A stretch of 17,650 nt of DNA, from the NCBI GenBank assembly GCA_035283845.1, contig DATESZ010000192.1:1-17650 (forward strand). Reading direction: 5' to 3'. The position numbers and the translations under genes are program-made. Of the stretch, positions 1 to 6,916 are shown piece by piece. This DNA is from DATESZ01 sp035283845 (lineage in GTDB: Bacteria; Desulfobacterota; Syntrophia; Syntrophales; JACQWR01). The first letter of the stretch is position 1; each line of letters begins with the position of its first letter. The notes under the pieces were generated by a model. That model worked only from the letters and a program-made list of their open reading frames with translations, was not told the DNA's origin and ran no database searches.

Positions 1-1371
1 GCAGGCATCGCCCACACCGTCGTTGTCGGTATCGACCTGATCTGCATTGGGAACAGCGGGGCAGTTGTCTTCACTATCGCAGATCCCGTCGCTGTCCGTG
101 TCCGCACAGGCGCCGCCGATGGACCGCTCTAAGACCAGAAGCGCGTAGGCATGGTCCACGAGATAATTCCAACTACCGTTAGGGTTGGGGAATTGGCCCG
201 GTGCGTTCTGTCTGCTCATCAGTGTGTAGGCATAATCGTAGTACCAGCGCGGCTGTTCTGCGTTATAGTATCCTGCAGCACCGGTTCCACGAGGAGCAGG
301 ACGCACATCTGTCTGTGGGTCACGATGCAGTTGGCGATTACCGTTTGGCGGCGCAGCGCCGGGAGGCAGCATGCCAAGATCGTTAGTGCCAAGATTTCCC
401 GCAGAAGGCGCTATCCCCGACTCTTCAAGTATCGTATAGGCTTTGGAAGAAGAGAACAGATAATAGTGATAAGCCTCAGCCCAGCTTTCCTGATAAGGAA
501 CGTTGCTGATATACCGGTACCGGTCCCGTTGCCATCTCAGCTTTGCCTGAACGCCGGTATCGTTGAGGTCCTTTCCACCGAGCACCAAACACCAGAGCGC
601 GGAGGCCGTCTGCTGATAGCTGCTGTAATTAGAATAAATCGTGTAACCTTCTCCACCGTCCGAATTCTGATATGCTTTATAGCCGTCAGCAGTTTGGGTC
701 AGCTTGGCGTCTATCCGCCCGATCTGTGTGAGCGCGTCCGCATCCCCTGCCCAGGTGTAATAGGACTTGGCAGCGGACAGGCCGGCAACGGTAAACTGGG
801 TGGTGGATGAATCCCAGCCTGAAGAATTATAGCCCCAAAAATACCCAGTACCGGCAGCACTCAGGGCGCGGTTCACCATCCTGTCAATCGCATTTCGCAG
901 GGTGTATCCGTTAGCATTTCCAACTTCAGGCCCTCCTGTCCGGGCATAAAGTGACAGGGCCATTAAATTTGACCCGTCAGAGTACGCGTAAAAGCCCCCA
1001 CTGGCGACACCGTAGCTGGCATCTTCCATAATGAGCCTGACGGCTGCTTGGGCAAGCGCCTGGTCGCCAGGCGATGAGTTTGCGTATCCTACAATCGTTG
1101 CATTAAAATCGGCGCTTGCCCGTTTTTCCAAAAGGGCAAGTAATGTCATCCCGCGGGCCCGCCTTTGAGCTCCGTAGATGCCATAGCCAAAGTCGTTCAT
1201 AGAAGTAAAGGCACCATTAATCCGAAGCCACTGAAGCCCGTCATCAATGGCATTGGTGACATCCTGGCTGAAGGGTGTCACATTTCCCACGGCCGGGCCG
1301 GCCGGCATACACAGGAAAATCCCCAAAAATATCGCCGTTAGTATCTTAAACCTGAAATTTTTTATAATCAT
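1..1371 (-). CDS. Secreted alpha-toroid (terpene cyclase-like) protein with thrombospondin type 3 repeats, 3' end outside window
   Basis: Reading the minus strand from the ATG at 1371 gives 457 uninterrupted codons to the left edge, so the gene is incomplete at its C-terminus. An AAGGGGG Shine-Dalgarno-like run sits just upstream. Residues 1-29 look like a signal peptide (basic MIIKNFRFK, hydrophobic core, then PAGPAVG). Residues about 35-330 contain repeated helical segments with small residues (RGMTLLALLE, SNLMALSLYA, TTQFTVAGLSAAKSYY, YQQTASALWCLVLGG), the pattern of prenyltransferase/squalene oxidase-type alpha/alpha toroids. Residues 422-457 are Cys- and Asp-rich (CADTDSDGICDSEDNCP, then VDTDNDGVGDAC), which are thrombospondin type 3 calcium-binding repeats. 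The catalytic DxDD motif of squalene cyclases was not seen, so an enzymatic role is not supported. Probable role: an exported, calcium-stabilised surface or periplasmic protein, function unknown. It is transcribed divergently from the Bat operon and shares no obvious function with it. Confidence 0.8.
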   Translation of the reverse strand, partial: MIIKNFRFKILTAIFLGIFLCMPAGPAVGNVTPFSQDVTNAIDDGLQWLRINGAFTSMNDFGYGIYGAQRRARGMTLLALLEKRASADFNATIVGYANSSPGDQALAQAAVRLIMEDASYGVASGGFYAYSDGSNLMALSLYARTGGPEVGNANGYTLRNAIDRMVNRALSAAGTGYFWGYNSSGWDSSTTQFTVAGLSAAKSYYTWAGDADALTQIGRIDAKLTQTADGYKAYQNSDGGEGYTIYSNYSSYQQTASALWCLVLGGKDLNDTGVQAKLRWQRDRYRYISNVPYQESWAEAYHYYLFSSSKAYTILEESGIAPSAGNLGTNDLGMLPPGAAPPNGNRQLHRDPQTDVRPAPRGTGAAGYYNAEQPRWYYDYAYTLMSRQNAPGQFPNPNGSWNYLVDHAYALLVLERSIGGACADTDSDGICDSEDNCPAVPNADQVDTDNDGVGDAC

Positions 1372-1475
1372 TTTTCCCCCTTTCTGATCTTTTGTTATAC
1401 TTCCCCATAATTGTCTTGCCTGATTTTTTCTTGAACTGACTATTCCTCCTTTCTCTGTTTGAATGTTCATTATCG

Positions 1476-1495
1476 CAGGTGTTCCCCGACACCTG
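1476..1495 (-). repeat. Perfect inverted repeat, 7-bp arms, in the leader of the secreted protein gene
   Basis: CAGGTGT (1476-1482) and ACACCTG (1489-1495) are exact reverse complements around a 6-base loop. On the minus strand this would be a hairpin about 105 bases before the secreted protein start. It could be an operator or an mRNA leader hairpin. No poly-T follows on the minus strand, so it is not an intrinsic terminator. Confidence 0.5.
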
Positions 1496-1551
1496 AATAA
1501 AAAACAGCGGATGCCAAAACCTGGGTTATTTAAGGAAAAAGCCCACAACGC

Positions 1552-1574
1552 TTTCGGGTTTTGGAAACCCGAAA
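1552..1574. repeat. Perfect inverted repeat, 10-bp arms with a 3-base loop
   Basis: TTTCGGGTTT (1552-1561) and AAACCCGAAA (1565-1574) are exact reverse complements with a TGG loop. It resembles an intrinsic terminator stem, but the run after it on the plus strand (AATATTTTCTAA) is only partly T-rich, no gene ends here on either strand, and no T-run follows on the minus strand. It may be a relic terminator of a lost gene or a regulator binding site. Confidence 0.55.
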
Positions 1575-1733
1575 ATATTTTCTAACTGCAAATTGTTAAC
1601 ATCGCCGTGGCCCATAACGTATTAGGGTCGCTGACCGCGTCTGTAATGCCTCTGCTGATTGTGTTGCTCGATGATGCCGACCCCCCTTCCAACGAGGAAG
1701 CGGGGCACCCGTTGTGTGAAGTAGTTAACATAA

Positions 1734-1979
1734 GTGGACCCCTTGGTCAAGGAAATATTTTACCATTTAAAAAGACCGTTGACAGACATTACAATAGCAT
1801 ATATTCTGGGCAAAAAGATAGGAACCCAGTGGCTTAAACGATACTCCGCGCGCATTCATGTCAATTCAGAGCATATCCAAAATGTGGAAAAATTTTACAA
1901 CACCTATGGAATGATTCCATTGTCCATTATACCTTTCTTGCTTGTATTGATCGTATTTTTCGCGCTAAGAACTTATTAG
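1734..1979 (+). pseudogene. Possible remnant of a DedA/VTT-family membrane protein
   Basis: The 81-codon frame begins at a GTG right after an in-frame stop and has no convincing ribosome binding site. Residues about 22-62 (including AYILGKKIGTQWLKRYS and NVEKFYNTYG) resemble the central segment of DedA-family proteins, where a G-Y-x-L-G-[RK]-x-x-G helix is followed by a basic loop and an ExFFxxxG motif. The usual next segment (RFIPGxR and the following helices) is absent. The frame instead ends with one hydrophobic stretch (IIPFLLVLIVFFAL) and a TAG. DedA proteins are around 200 residues, so this would lack the N-terminus and the second half. I read it as an internally deleted relic. A short, real membrane protein is the alternative. 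The family match is by eye only. Confidence 0.35.
1779..1807 (+). promoter_or_regulatory. Candidate sigma70 promoter upstream of the Bat operon
   Basis: TTGACA (1779-1784) matches the -35 consensus exactly. A 17-base spacer leads to TATTCT (1802-1807), four of six matches to the -10 consensus. Transcription would start near 1814 and leave a leader of roughly 235 bases before the MoxR start, running through the DedA-like remnant. It is the best match I saw in the gap, but it could be chance. Confidence 0.35.
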
Positions 1980-2048
1980 AGGATACCGACAGGACAGAAA
2001 ATGCGTTGAAAGGAAAATAAGAACAGTAAGCAGGAGGATATGAGGGGT

Positions 2049-3029
2049 ATGGATATACAGGAAATAACCCGGCAGGTTGAGCGGGAAAGTGTCGTTCTTC
2101 GGCAGATAGGAAGTGAGATCGGCAAGGTCATTGTGGGCCAGAGGGCCTTGGTTGAACGCATGATCATCGGCCTGCTTTGCGATGGGAATTTGTTGCTCGA
2201 AGGTTTGCCAGGCCTTGCCAAGACCACGGCAGTCAAGGCCTTGGCGCAGTCCATTAAAGCCAGCTTTCAGCGTATTCAGTTCACTCCGGACCTGTTGCCG
2301 GCAGACATCATCGGAACGCAGATCTACCAGGTAGACAGAAGCATCTTTGAGGTCAAGAAAGGGCCAATCTTCCACAACATCATTTTAGCGGACGAGATCA
2401 ACCGGGCGCCGGCCAAGGTTCAGAGCGCCTTGCTTGAAGCCATGCAGGAACGACAGGTTACCATCGGTGAAACCACTTTTGAGCTTGAACGTCCCTTCCT
2501 GGTGCTGGCCACCCAGAACCCGATCGAGCAGGAGGGGACCTATCCGCTGCCGGAGGCGCAGATAGATCGCTTTATGCTGAAAATCAAGGTTGGCTATCCT
2601 AGCGAGGCCGAGGAAAAAGAGATAATGAACCGGGTGTATGCGGACGCTGCCCTGAGCGTACAGCCGGTGATTGACCCCGAACGACTGGAAAAGGCCAAGT
2701 CTGTCATGAAGTCTATTCATATGGAAGACAAGCTCATGGACTATATCGTGCACATTGCCAATGCCACACGTCGGCCAAAAGATTTCGGGCTCTCCATAGG
2801 CCCACTGATCCATTACGGCGCCTCGCCCCGGGCCTCAATCTGGCTTGGGTTAGCTTCCAGGGCCTATGCCTTCCTAATGGGCCGCGGTTATGTGACTCCT
2901 CAGGACATAAAAACCATAGCCCCCGACGTGCTGCGTCACCGAATCATTTTAAGCTACGAGGCCGAGGCTGAGGGCAAGAGTACTGATGCAATCATCGAGG
3001 CCATCCTGGAACGCATCGAGGTGCCCTGA
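2049..3029 (+). CDS. MoxR-family AAA+ ATPase
   Basis: Cytoplasmic AAA+ ATPase of the MoxR (AAA_3) family; family members act as chaperones that activate or assemble partner proteins carrying VWA domains. Numbered from the ATG at 2049 (326 residues): Walker A GLPGLAKTT at 52-60, Walker B IILADE near 111-116, the family motif ATQNPIEQEGTYPLPEAQ at about 154-171 with the sensor asparagine, and a C-terminal helical lid. An upstream in-frame ATG at 2040 is only 2 bases from AGGAGG (2032-2037), which is too close; the ATG at 2049 is 11 bases away and is preferred. The length is typical. The stop overlaps the next start (TGATG), so it is translationally coupled to the DUF58 gene. First gene of the Bat operon; it probably powers the VWA proteins encoded downstream. 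Confidence 0.93.
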   Translation: MDIQEITRQVERESVVLRQIGSEIGKVIVGQRALVERMIIGLLCDGNLLLEGLPGLAKTTAVKALAQSIKASFQRIQFTPDLLPADIIGTQIYQVDRSIFEVKKGPIFHNIILADEINRAPAKVQSALLEAMQERQVTIGETTFELERPFLVLATQNPIEQEGTYPLPEAQIDRFMLKIKVGYPSEAEEKEIMNRVYADAALSVQPVIDPERLEKAKSVMKSIHMEDKLMDYIVHIANATRRPKDFGLSIGPLIHYGASPRASIWLGLASRAYAFLMGRGYVTPQDIKTIAPDVLRHRIILSYEAEAEGKSTDAIIEAILERIEVP

Positions 3030-3910
3030 TGCTCTCTGAGGAAATGCTTGCCAAAATTCAGAAATTCCATTTCCGCACACGTTACCTGGCGAACGATATC
3101 TTCGCCGGCCAGTATGTCGGCGCCTTCAGGGGGCAGGGGATGGAGTTCGCCGAGGTGCGGGAATACCAGCATGGCGACGATATTCGCAGCATCGACTGGA
3201 ACGTTTCTGCCCGCCACGGCCGGCCGTTCGTGAAAATCTTTCATGAGGAGCGTGAACTCACACTAATGCTGCTGATTGATCTCTCCGGCTCTCACCAGTT
3301 CGGAACCAGGGGCCGCTTCAAGCGTGAGCTCTTGGCAGAAGTCGCGGGTATGCTTGCCTTCCTTGCCATCCGAACCAACGACAAGGTAGGGGCAATTCTT
3401 TTTACTTCTCAAGTTGAAAAATTCCTGCCTCCCAAGAAAGGCGTTCAGAATGTCTGGCGACTGATCAAGGAGATCTTCACCTTTGAGCCGGAAAGCTCTA
3501 AAACTAATATCAATGCTGCTTTTACCTACTTAAACCAGGTGGTCAAACGGCATGCCATTGCCTTTCTCCTATCGGACTGCATGGATGAAGGTTTTGACAA
3601 GGGATTCAGGCTCACAGCCAAAAAACATGACCTAACCGTTCTCCGCATCATTGACCCGGCCGAGGCTCAGTTACCCTATGTGGGGTCGATGCGCATGGTC
3701 GATCCGGAGACGGGTGAAAATGCCATAATTGACACATCGAGCAAAACCCTTCGCCATCGCTTTTTAGGCGAGAGAGCCCGGCATGATGCCTACCTCAAGG
3801 ATCTTACCAGTCGAGCCGGGGTTGATCTGGTGCAACTCCGCACGGATCACGATGTGATGGAACCCCTGTCGCGTCTATTTCTGCAGAGGAGAAAGCACAT
3901 AAATGTGTGA
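3029..3910 (+). CDS. DUF58 domain protein, VWA-like partner of MoxR
   Basis: 293 residues, the usual size for a soluble DUF58 protein. The DUF58 signature VREYQHGDDIRSIDW is at 43-57, followed by NVSARHGRPFVKIF. Directly after it, LLIDLSGS (81-88) gives a metal-site-like D-x-S-x-S motif, in line with the VWA-like fold predicted for this family. There is no signal peptide or membrane segment, so the protein should be cytoplasmic. The ATG overlaps the moxR stop, with GAGGTG about 6 bases upstream. DUF58 genes almost always follow moxR; the protein is presumed to work with the ATPase, but its biochemical role is not established. Confidence 0.9.
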   Translation: MLSEEMLAKIQKFHFRTRYLANDIFAGQYVGAFRGQGMEFAEVREYQHGDDIRSIDWNVSARHGRPFVKIFHEERELTLMLLIDLSGSHQFGTRGRFKRELLAEVAGMLAFLAIRTNDKVGAILFTSQVEKFLPPKKGVQNVWRLIKEIFTFEPESSKTNINAAFTYLNQVVKRHAIAFLLSDCMDEGFDKGFRLTAKKHDLTVLRIIDPAEAQLPYVGSMRMVDPETGENAIIDTSSKTLRHRFLGERARHDAYLKDLTSRAGVDLVQLRTDHDVMEPLSRLFLQRRKHINV

Positions 3911-4886
3911 TGCTTCCCTCCAAAGAAAATTTCCTTTGCTGCTTTTGTTTTCGACTCTAATATTCTTCCTTTCTGCTCCGGTCGCAGCAGAGAGAGAGAG
4001 TAACGCACCGGCGCATTCGGTTTCGATTGCCGGGCCGCCGGCCAAGCTTAGCGCCTTTCTTGAGCCAGCCTCCGCAGCAGTCGGGGAAACCGTGGCGCTC
4101 ACCTTGGCCTATACCCTGCCCGCTGATTGCAATCTAACGGAAAAGCCTGAAATTGAAGGGCTTGCCGGCTTGAGCGTAACCGACATGCAGACAAATTCAG
4201 GCAGTATTGTCCTGCACTTCATCGTCGACAGCATCACAAACATCCCCTTAGGTCCTTTCATCCTCACCTGCCAGGATGGGACAGGCGCCGGGCAAAAGAT
4301 CGCTGCAGAAAGGCTGACGCTCAAGGTGAAAAGCAACCTGGATGAAAGAACAGACCGGCAACAACTCAAGCCTATTTTTGATATAATCCCCGCCTCACCG
4401 GGGTGGTTGCCCTGGCTGCTTTGGGGGGCGTTTGCTGTTGTCATTATTCTCGTAATCATAGGGCTGATCATGTGCTTCCAGCGGCGGGCTGACCGGAAGG
4501 TATGGCAAGCTCCTTCCGTGCCGCCCCACATCCGCGCTCAACAGTCTCTCGAAACGCTCAATAGAGGCGGCTTGTTCGAGAAAGGAGAGGTCAAGGCCTA
4601 TTACTTTCGATTTTCAGAGATCCTCAAGCGCTACCTGAAGGAGCTGCGCGGTTTCCCGGCTGCCGAGTTCACCGTTGAAGAGATCGCCGCGCACATTCAT
4701 AGGGAAATCGATCGTGAACTGGTGGTAATCCTGAAACACTCCGACCTCGTGAAATTCGCAGACTACATACCCTCGCCTTCCCGCAAGGACGATGACATGA
4801 AATCAGCATTGGCCTATATCGCCACAACCGCTCCCAGACCGGAGCCGGCAACTGATACCGGTACCAACAAGGAGGGACAGCGATGA
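3903..4886 (+). CDS. BatD-like/DUF4381-like single-pass membrane protein of the Bat operon
   Basis: 327 residues. Residues 10-29 form a signal peptide ending SAPVAA. Residues about 48-145 look like a beta-sandwich of the kind found in BatD (AFLEPASAAVGETVALTLAY, then an EGL..LSV segment). A single membrane helix lies at about 168-192, followed by basic residues (QRRADRK), so the C-terminal 130 residues should be cytoplasmic. That tail is helical, with AYYFRFSEILKRYLKELRG, and resembles the C-terminal parts of BatD and DUF4381 proteins encoded in equivalent operons. The start overlaps the DUF58 stop by 8 bases, with GAGGAG (3886-3891) as ribosome binding site. The position between DUF58 and batA supports a Bat-system role. 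The family name is less certain than the architecture. Confidence 0.75.
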   Translation: MCDASLQRKFPLLLLFSTLIFFLSAPVAAERESNAPAHSVSIAGPPAKLSAFLEPASAAVGETVALTLAYTLPADCNLTEKPEIEGLAGLSVTDMQTNSGSIVLHFIVDSITNIPLGPFILTCQDGTGAGQKIAAERLTLKVKSNLDERTDRQQLKPIFDIIPASPGWLPWLLWGAFAVVIILVIIGLIMCFQRRADRKVWQAPSVPPHIRAQQSLETLNRGGLFEKGEVKAYYFRFSEILKRYLKELRGFPAAEFTVEEIAAHIHREIDRELVVILKHSDLVKFADYIPSPSRKDDDMKSALAYIATTAPRPEPATDTGTNKEGQR

Positions 4887-5881
4887 GCTTCCGTTTTGCC
4901 TATCCGCTGCTCTTGGTCCTGCTGCTCGGCCTCATTCTGCTCTGGCTTTTCATCTGCTCCAAGCGTAAGCCCGCATCCGTTAACTTTTCCTGCACATCGA
5001 CCCTGATTCGCCTTTCCGGCGGGGCCGGCCGGCTGAAAGCGCTTATTCCCTTGATCCTGCGTGTCAGCGCTTTAATCATGCTTGCCATTGCCGCGGCCCG
5101 GCCCCAGTTATATAACGTTTCCCACGAGACACAATCGCCGGGGGTGGACATTGTCTTGTGCCTCGATACTTCCGGCACCATGCAGGCGCTTGACTTCACG
5201 CTCAACAACGAACCGGTCTCGCGGCTGACGGCAGCAAAAAAAGTGGTGAGCGACTTCATCAAGGAACGCGAATTCGACCGCATCGGCCTCGTGGTTTTCG
5301 GTGATGCCGCGTATACCCAGGTGCCACTCACCATGGATAAGGGGCTCTTGCTTAAACTGGTCGACGGCATGCAGGTCGGCATGGCCGGTGAACGGACCGC
5401 TATCGGTGATGCCCTTGCGGTGAGCGCCAAACGCCTCAAAGATCTGAAGGCGCTGTCAAAGATAGTGATCCTCTTAACCGATGGCCGCCATAACGCCGGA
5501 CGGTTGGCGCCCGACGAGGCAGCTGCTGCCGCTGCTGCCGTGGGTGTCAAAATCTATACCATCGGTGTCGGCACCAAGGGTGAAGCACCCTTTAAGTTGC
5601 GGACCTTTTTCGGTGAACGCTTAGTATATCAGCATGTGGATCTCGATGAACAGACATTGCAGGAGGTGGCAAAGACCGGTAACGGCAGGTACTTCTTGGC
5701 CTCTGATACCAAGAGCCTCTCCGATATCTACAATATCATTGACAAGGCCGAAAAGCGGGAGGTCAAGGTGAAGGAGTTCTTCCATTTCAAAGAACTCTAC
5801 CATTGGTGTCTTATTCCAGGATTTTTCCTTATCCTGCTTGCGCTCGGTCTTGAAATGACGATCCTGAGGGTGGCGCCATGA
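4883..5881 (+). CDS. batA: BatA-type VWA domain membrane protein
   Basis: 332 residues with the BatA/BatB layout: two N-terminal membrane helices (about 8-26 and 54-72), the ARPQ motif at 72-75, a VWA domain from about 88 to 290, and one C-terminal helix (310-326). The metal-ion site is D95-x-S97-x-T99 (LDTSGTM), T172 (RTAIGD) and D200 (LLTDGRHNAG). The third ligand is Thr where Ser is usual, but that should still bind metal. The VWA domain is expected on the cytoplasmic or periplasmic face between the helices; which face is not settled by sequence. AAGGAGGG (4869-4876) precedes the ATG by 6 bases, and the start overlaps the previous gene by 4 bases. BatA and BatB are paralogues and are likely to assemble together. 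Confidence 0.88.
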   Translation: MSFRFAYPLLLVLLLGLILLWLFICSKRKPASVNFSCTSTLIRLSGGAGRLKALIPLILRVSALIMLAIAAARPQLYNVSHETQSPGVDIVLCLDTSGTMQALDFTLNNEPVSRLTAAKKVVSDFIKEREFDRIGLVVFGDAAYTQVPLTMDKGLLLKLVDGMQVGMAGERTAIGDALAVSAKRLKDLKALSKIVILLTDGRHNAGRLAPDEAAAAAAAVGVKIYTIGVGTKGEAPFKLRTFFGERLVYQHVDLDEQTLQEVAKTGNGRYFLASDTKSLSDIYNIIDKAEKREVKVKEFFHFKELYHWCLIPGFFLILLALGLEMTILRVAP

Positions 5882-6879
5882 ACTTTGCCCATCCCTGGAT
5901 GCTGCATTTTATCTGGCTGCTGCCGCTCGTGATGGTGGGCATGGTTCTGTCTGCGCGCCGACGGGAAAGGGTGCTGGCAAGCTTGGCAGACCCGGACTTG
6001 CTCGCTTTTCTCGTTGCCAGGGAACGGCCCGGGGTAAGGTTTTTCAGAGCTGCGCTGACACTTTTGGCGCTTTTTCTCCTAATCATCGCGCTTGCCGGGC
6101 CGCAATGGGGTTCGCATTATCAGGAAGTGCAACAGAAAGGTGTGGATATCATGCTCACCGTGGATGTGAGTCCGAGCATGCTTGTCACTGACGTGCAACC
6201 GAGCCGGCTTGAGCTCGCCAAACGCAAGGTCCAGGATTTCCTGCGGGTCGTGAGCGGCGACCGGGTGGGACTGGTGGCCTTCTCTGGCGCGGCCTTTGTT
6301 CAGTGTCCGCTTACCCTTGACTATGAGGCCCTGGTGATGTTTTTAACCCAGCTTGAACCTGGTCTGATCCCAGTGCCCGGCACTGACCTGGGAGCGGCCA
6401 TCAACAAAACGCTTGCCGCCTTTGACAATAAGAGCGAAACTGATAAAGTGATTCTGCTTATTACCGATGGCGAGGACAACGAGGGCAAAGGCCGGAATGC
6501 TGCGGCAAAAGCGCGGGATCTGGGAGTGAAGATCTATATCTTCGGTATCGGTGACACAGCCGGTGGCCCCATTCCCGAGCCCGAGGGCAAGGGCGGCTTT
6601 GCCAAGGACAAAAGCGGCAAGGTGGTGCTGTCCAAACTTGACGAGGAAGGGCTGGCAACGATTGCCTCCACGACCGGAGGCAGCTATATTCGGGCCAGCA
6701 CGTCGGGAGATCCGGATCTTGACATTATCTACTTTGCCGGGATTAAAGCCCACACCAAGGCAAGAGAGCTCAAAAGCGGTAAGATAAAGGTGTATGAGGA
6801 ACGCTTTCCATTCTTTGTTGCCTTGGCATTGATCCTGTTATTGTTCGAAGGGCTGTTTGGTACTAGAGTTAAGGGTTAA
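5878..6879 (+). CDS. batB: BatB-type VWA domain membrane protein
   Basis: 333 residues, paralogous to the preceding gene. Membrane helices are at about 8-24 and 57-73, with AGPQWG at 73-78. The VWA domain has a complete metal site: D96-x-S98-x-S100 (VDVSPSM), T169 (PGTDLG) and D197 (LLITDGEDN). A C-terminal helix lies at about 313-326. A Gly/Pro/Lys-rich insertion at about 225-250 (GGPIPEPEGKGGFAKDKSGK) is characteristic of BatB, which distinguishes it from BatA. The ATG overlaps the batA stop (ATGA), with GAGGGTGG just upstream. Predicted to be a membrane-anchored subunit of the Bat complex that works with the MoxR ATPase. Confidence 0.9.
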   Translation: MNFAHPWMLHFIWLLPLVMVGMVLSARRRERVLASLADPDLLAFLVARERPGVRFFRAALTLLALFLLIIALAGPQWGSHYQEVQQKGVDIMLTVDVSPSMLVTDVQPSRLELAKRKVQDFLRVVSGDRVGLVAFSGAAFVQCPLTLDYEALVMFLTQLEPGLIPVPGTDLGAAINKTLAAFDNKSETDKVILLITDGEDNEGKGRNAAAKARDLGVKIYIFGIGDTAGGPIPEPEGKGGFAKDKSGKVVLSKLDEEGLATIASTTGGSYIRASTSGDPDLDIIYFAGIKAHTKARELKSGKIKVYEERFPFFVALALILLLFEGLFGTRVKG

Positions 6880-6881
6880 TC

Positions 6882-6909
6882 GTGAAGAACGAGGAGTGAA
6901 GAGCGAGGA
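6882..6909 (+). repeat. Two tandem 14-bp units duplicating the batC ribosome binding site
   Basis: GTGAAGAACGAGGA (6882-6895) and GTGAAGAGCGAGGA (6896-6909) differ at one base. Each unit, with the following G, contains GAGGAG (6891-6896 and 6905-6910). The second copy is at the right distance from the batC ATG at 6917. The first sits against an in-frame GTG at 6896 and is unlikely to be used well. Confidence 0.7.
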
Positions 6910-6916
6910 GCGAGGG

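Larger units (their letters stand above)
1372..2048. other. Intergenic region between divergent genes, no intact recognisable gene
   Basis: These 677 bases lie between the start of the secreted protein gene (minus) and the MoxR gene (plus). The first 100 bases upstream of the secreted gene are pyrimidine-rich on the plus strand and would be its leader. Visible structures are a 7-bp stem-loop at 1476-1495, a 10-bp stem-loop at 1552-1574, a DedA-like remnant at 1734-1979 and a sigma70-like promoter at 1779-1807. A weak minus-strand promoter candidate is TTAACA (plus 1594-1599), a 16-base spacer and TATTTT (plus 1572-1577). The stretch 1600-1733 is open in one frame from a GTG at 1607, but the peptide shows no recognisable family and I do not call it a gene. 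Confidence 0.6.

Noticed and set aside
151..810. 219-codon plus-strand ORF
   Set aside because: It lies antisense to the secreted toroid gene, has no family features, and its composition is explained by the minus-strand coding frame, which is open through the whole stretch.
1346..1408. Minus-strand 20-codon ORF (starts MGKYNKRSERG) overlapping the start of the secreted protein gene
   Set aside because: It could be a leader peptide, but it has only a weak ribosome binding site and a random-looking basic sequence.
1445..1451. Strong AAGGAGG on the minus strand upstream of the secreted gene
   Set aside because: No start codon lies at a usable distance downstream, so it is an orphan match.
1728..1747. 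AAGTGGACCCC stretch reminiscent of insertion sequence ends
   Set aside because: There is no matching inverted end, target duplication or transposase remnant in the window; the resemblance is too short.
1607..1837. 76-codon plus-strand ORF from a GTG
   Set aside because: No recognisable family, no ribosome binding site, and it overlaps the better DedA-like frame.
2040..2048. ATG at 2040 as the MoxR start
   Set aside because: Only 2 bases separate it from AGGAGG; the in-frame ATG at 2049 has a usable spacing.
6857..6916. TTG-initiated extension of BatC
   Set aside because: It would overlap batB and add a non-conserved charged stretch made by the tandem repeat before the signal segment; the ATG at 6917 has a better ribosome binding site.
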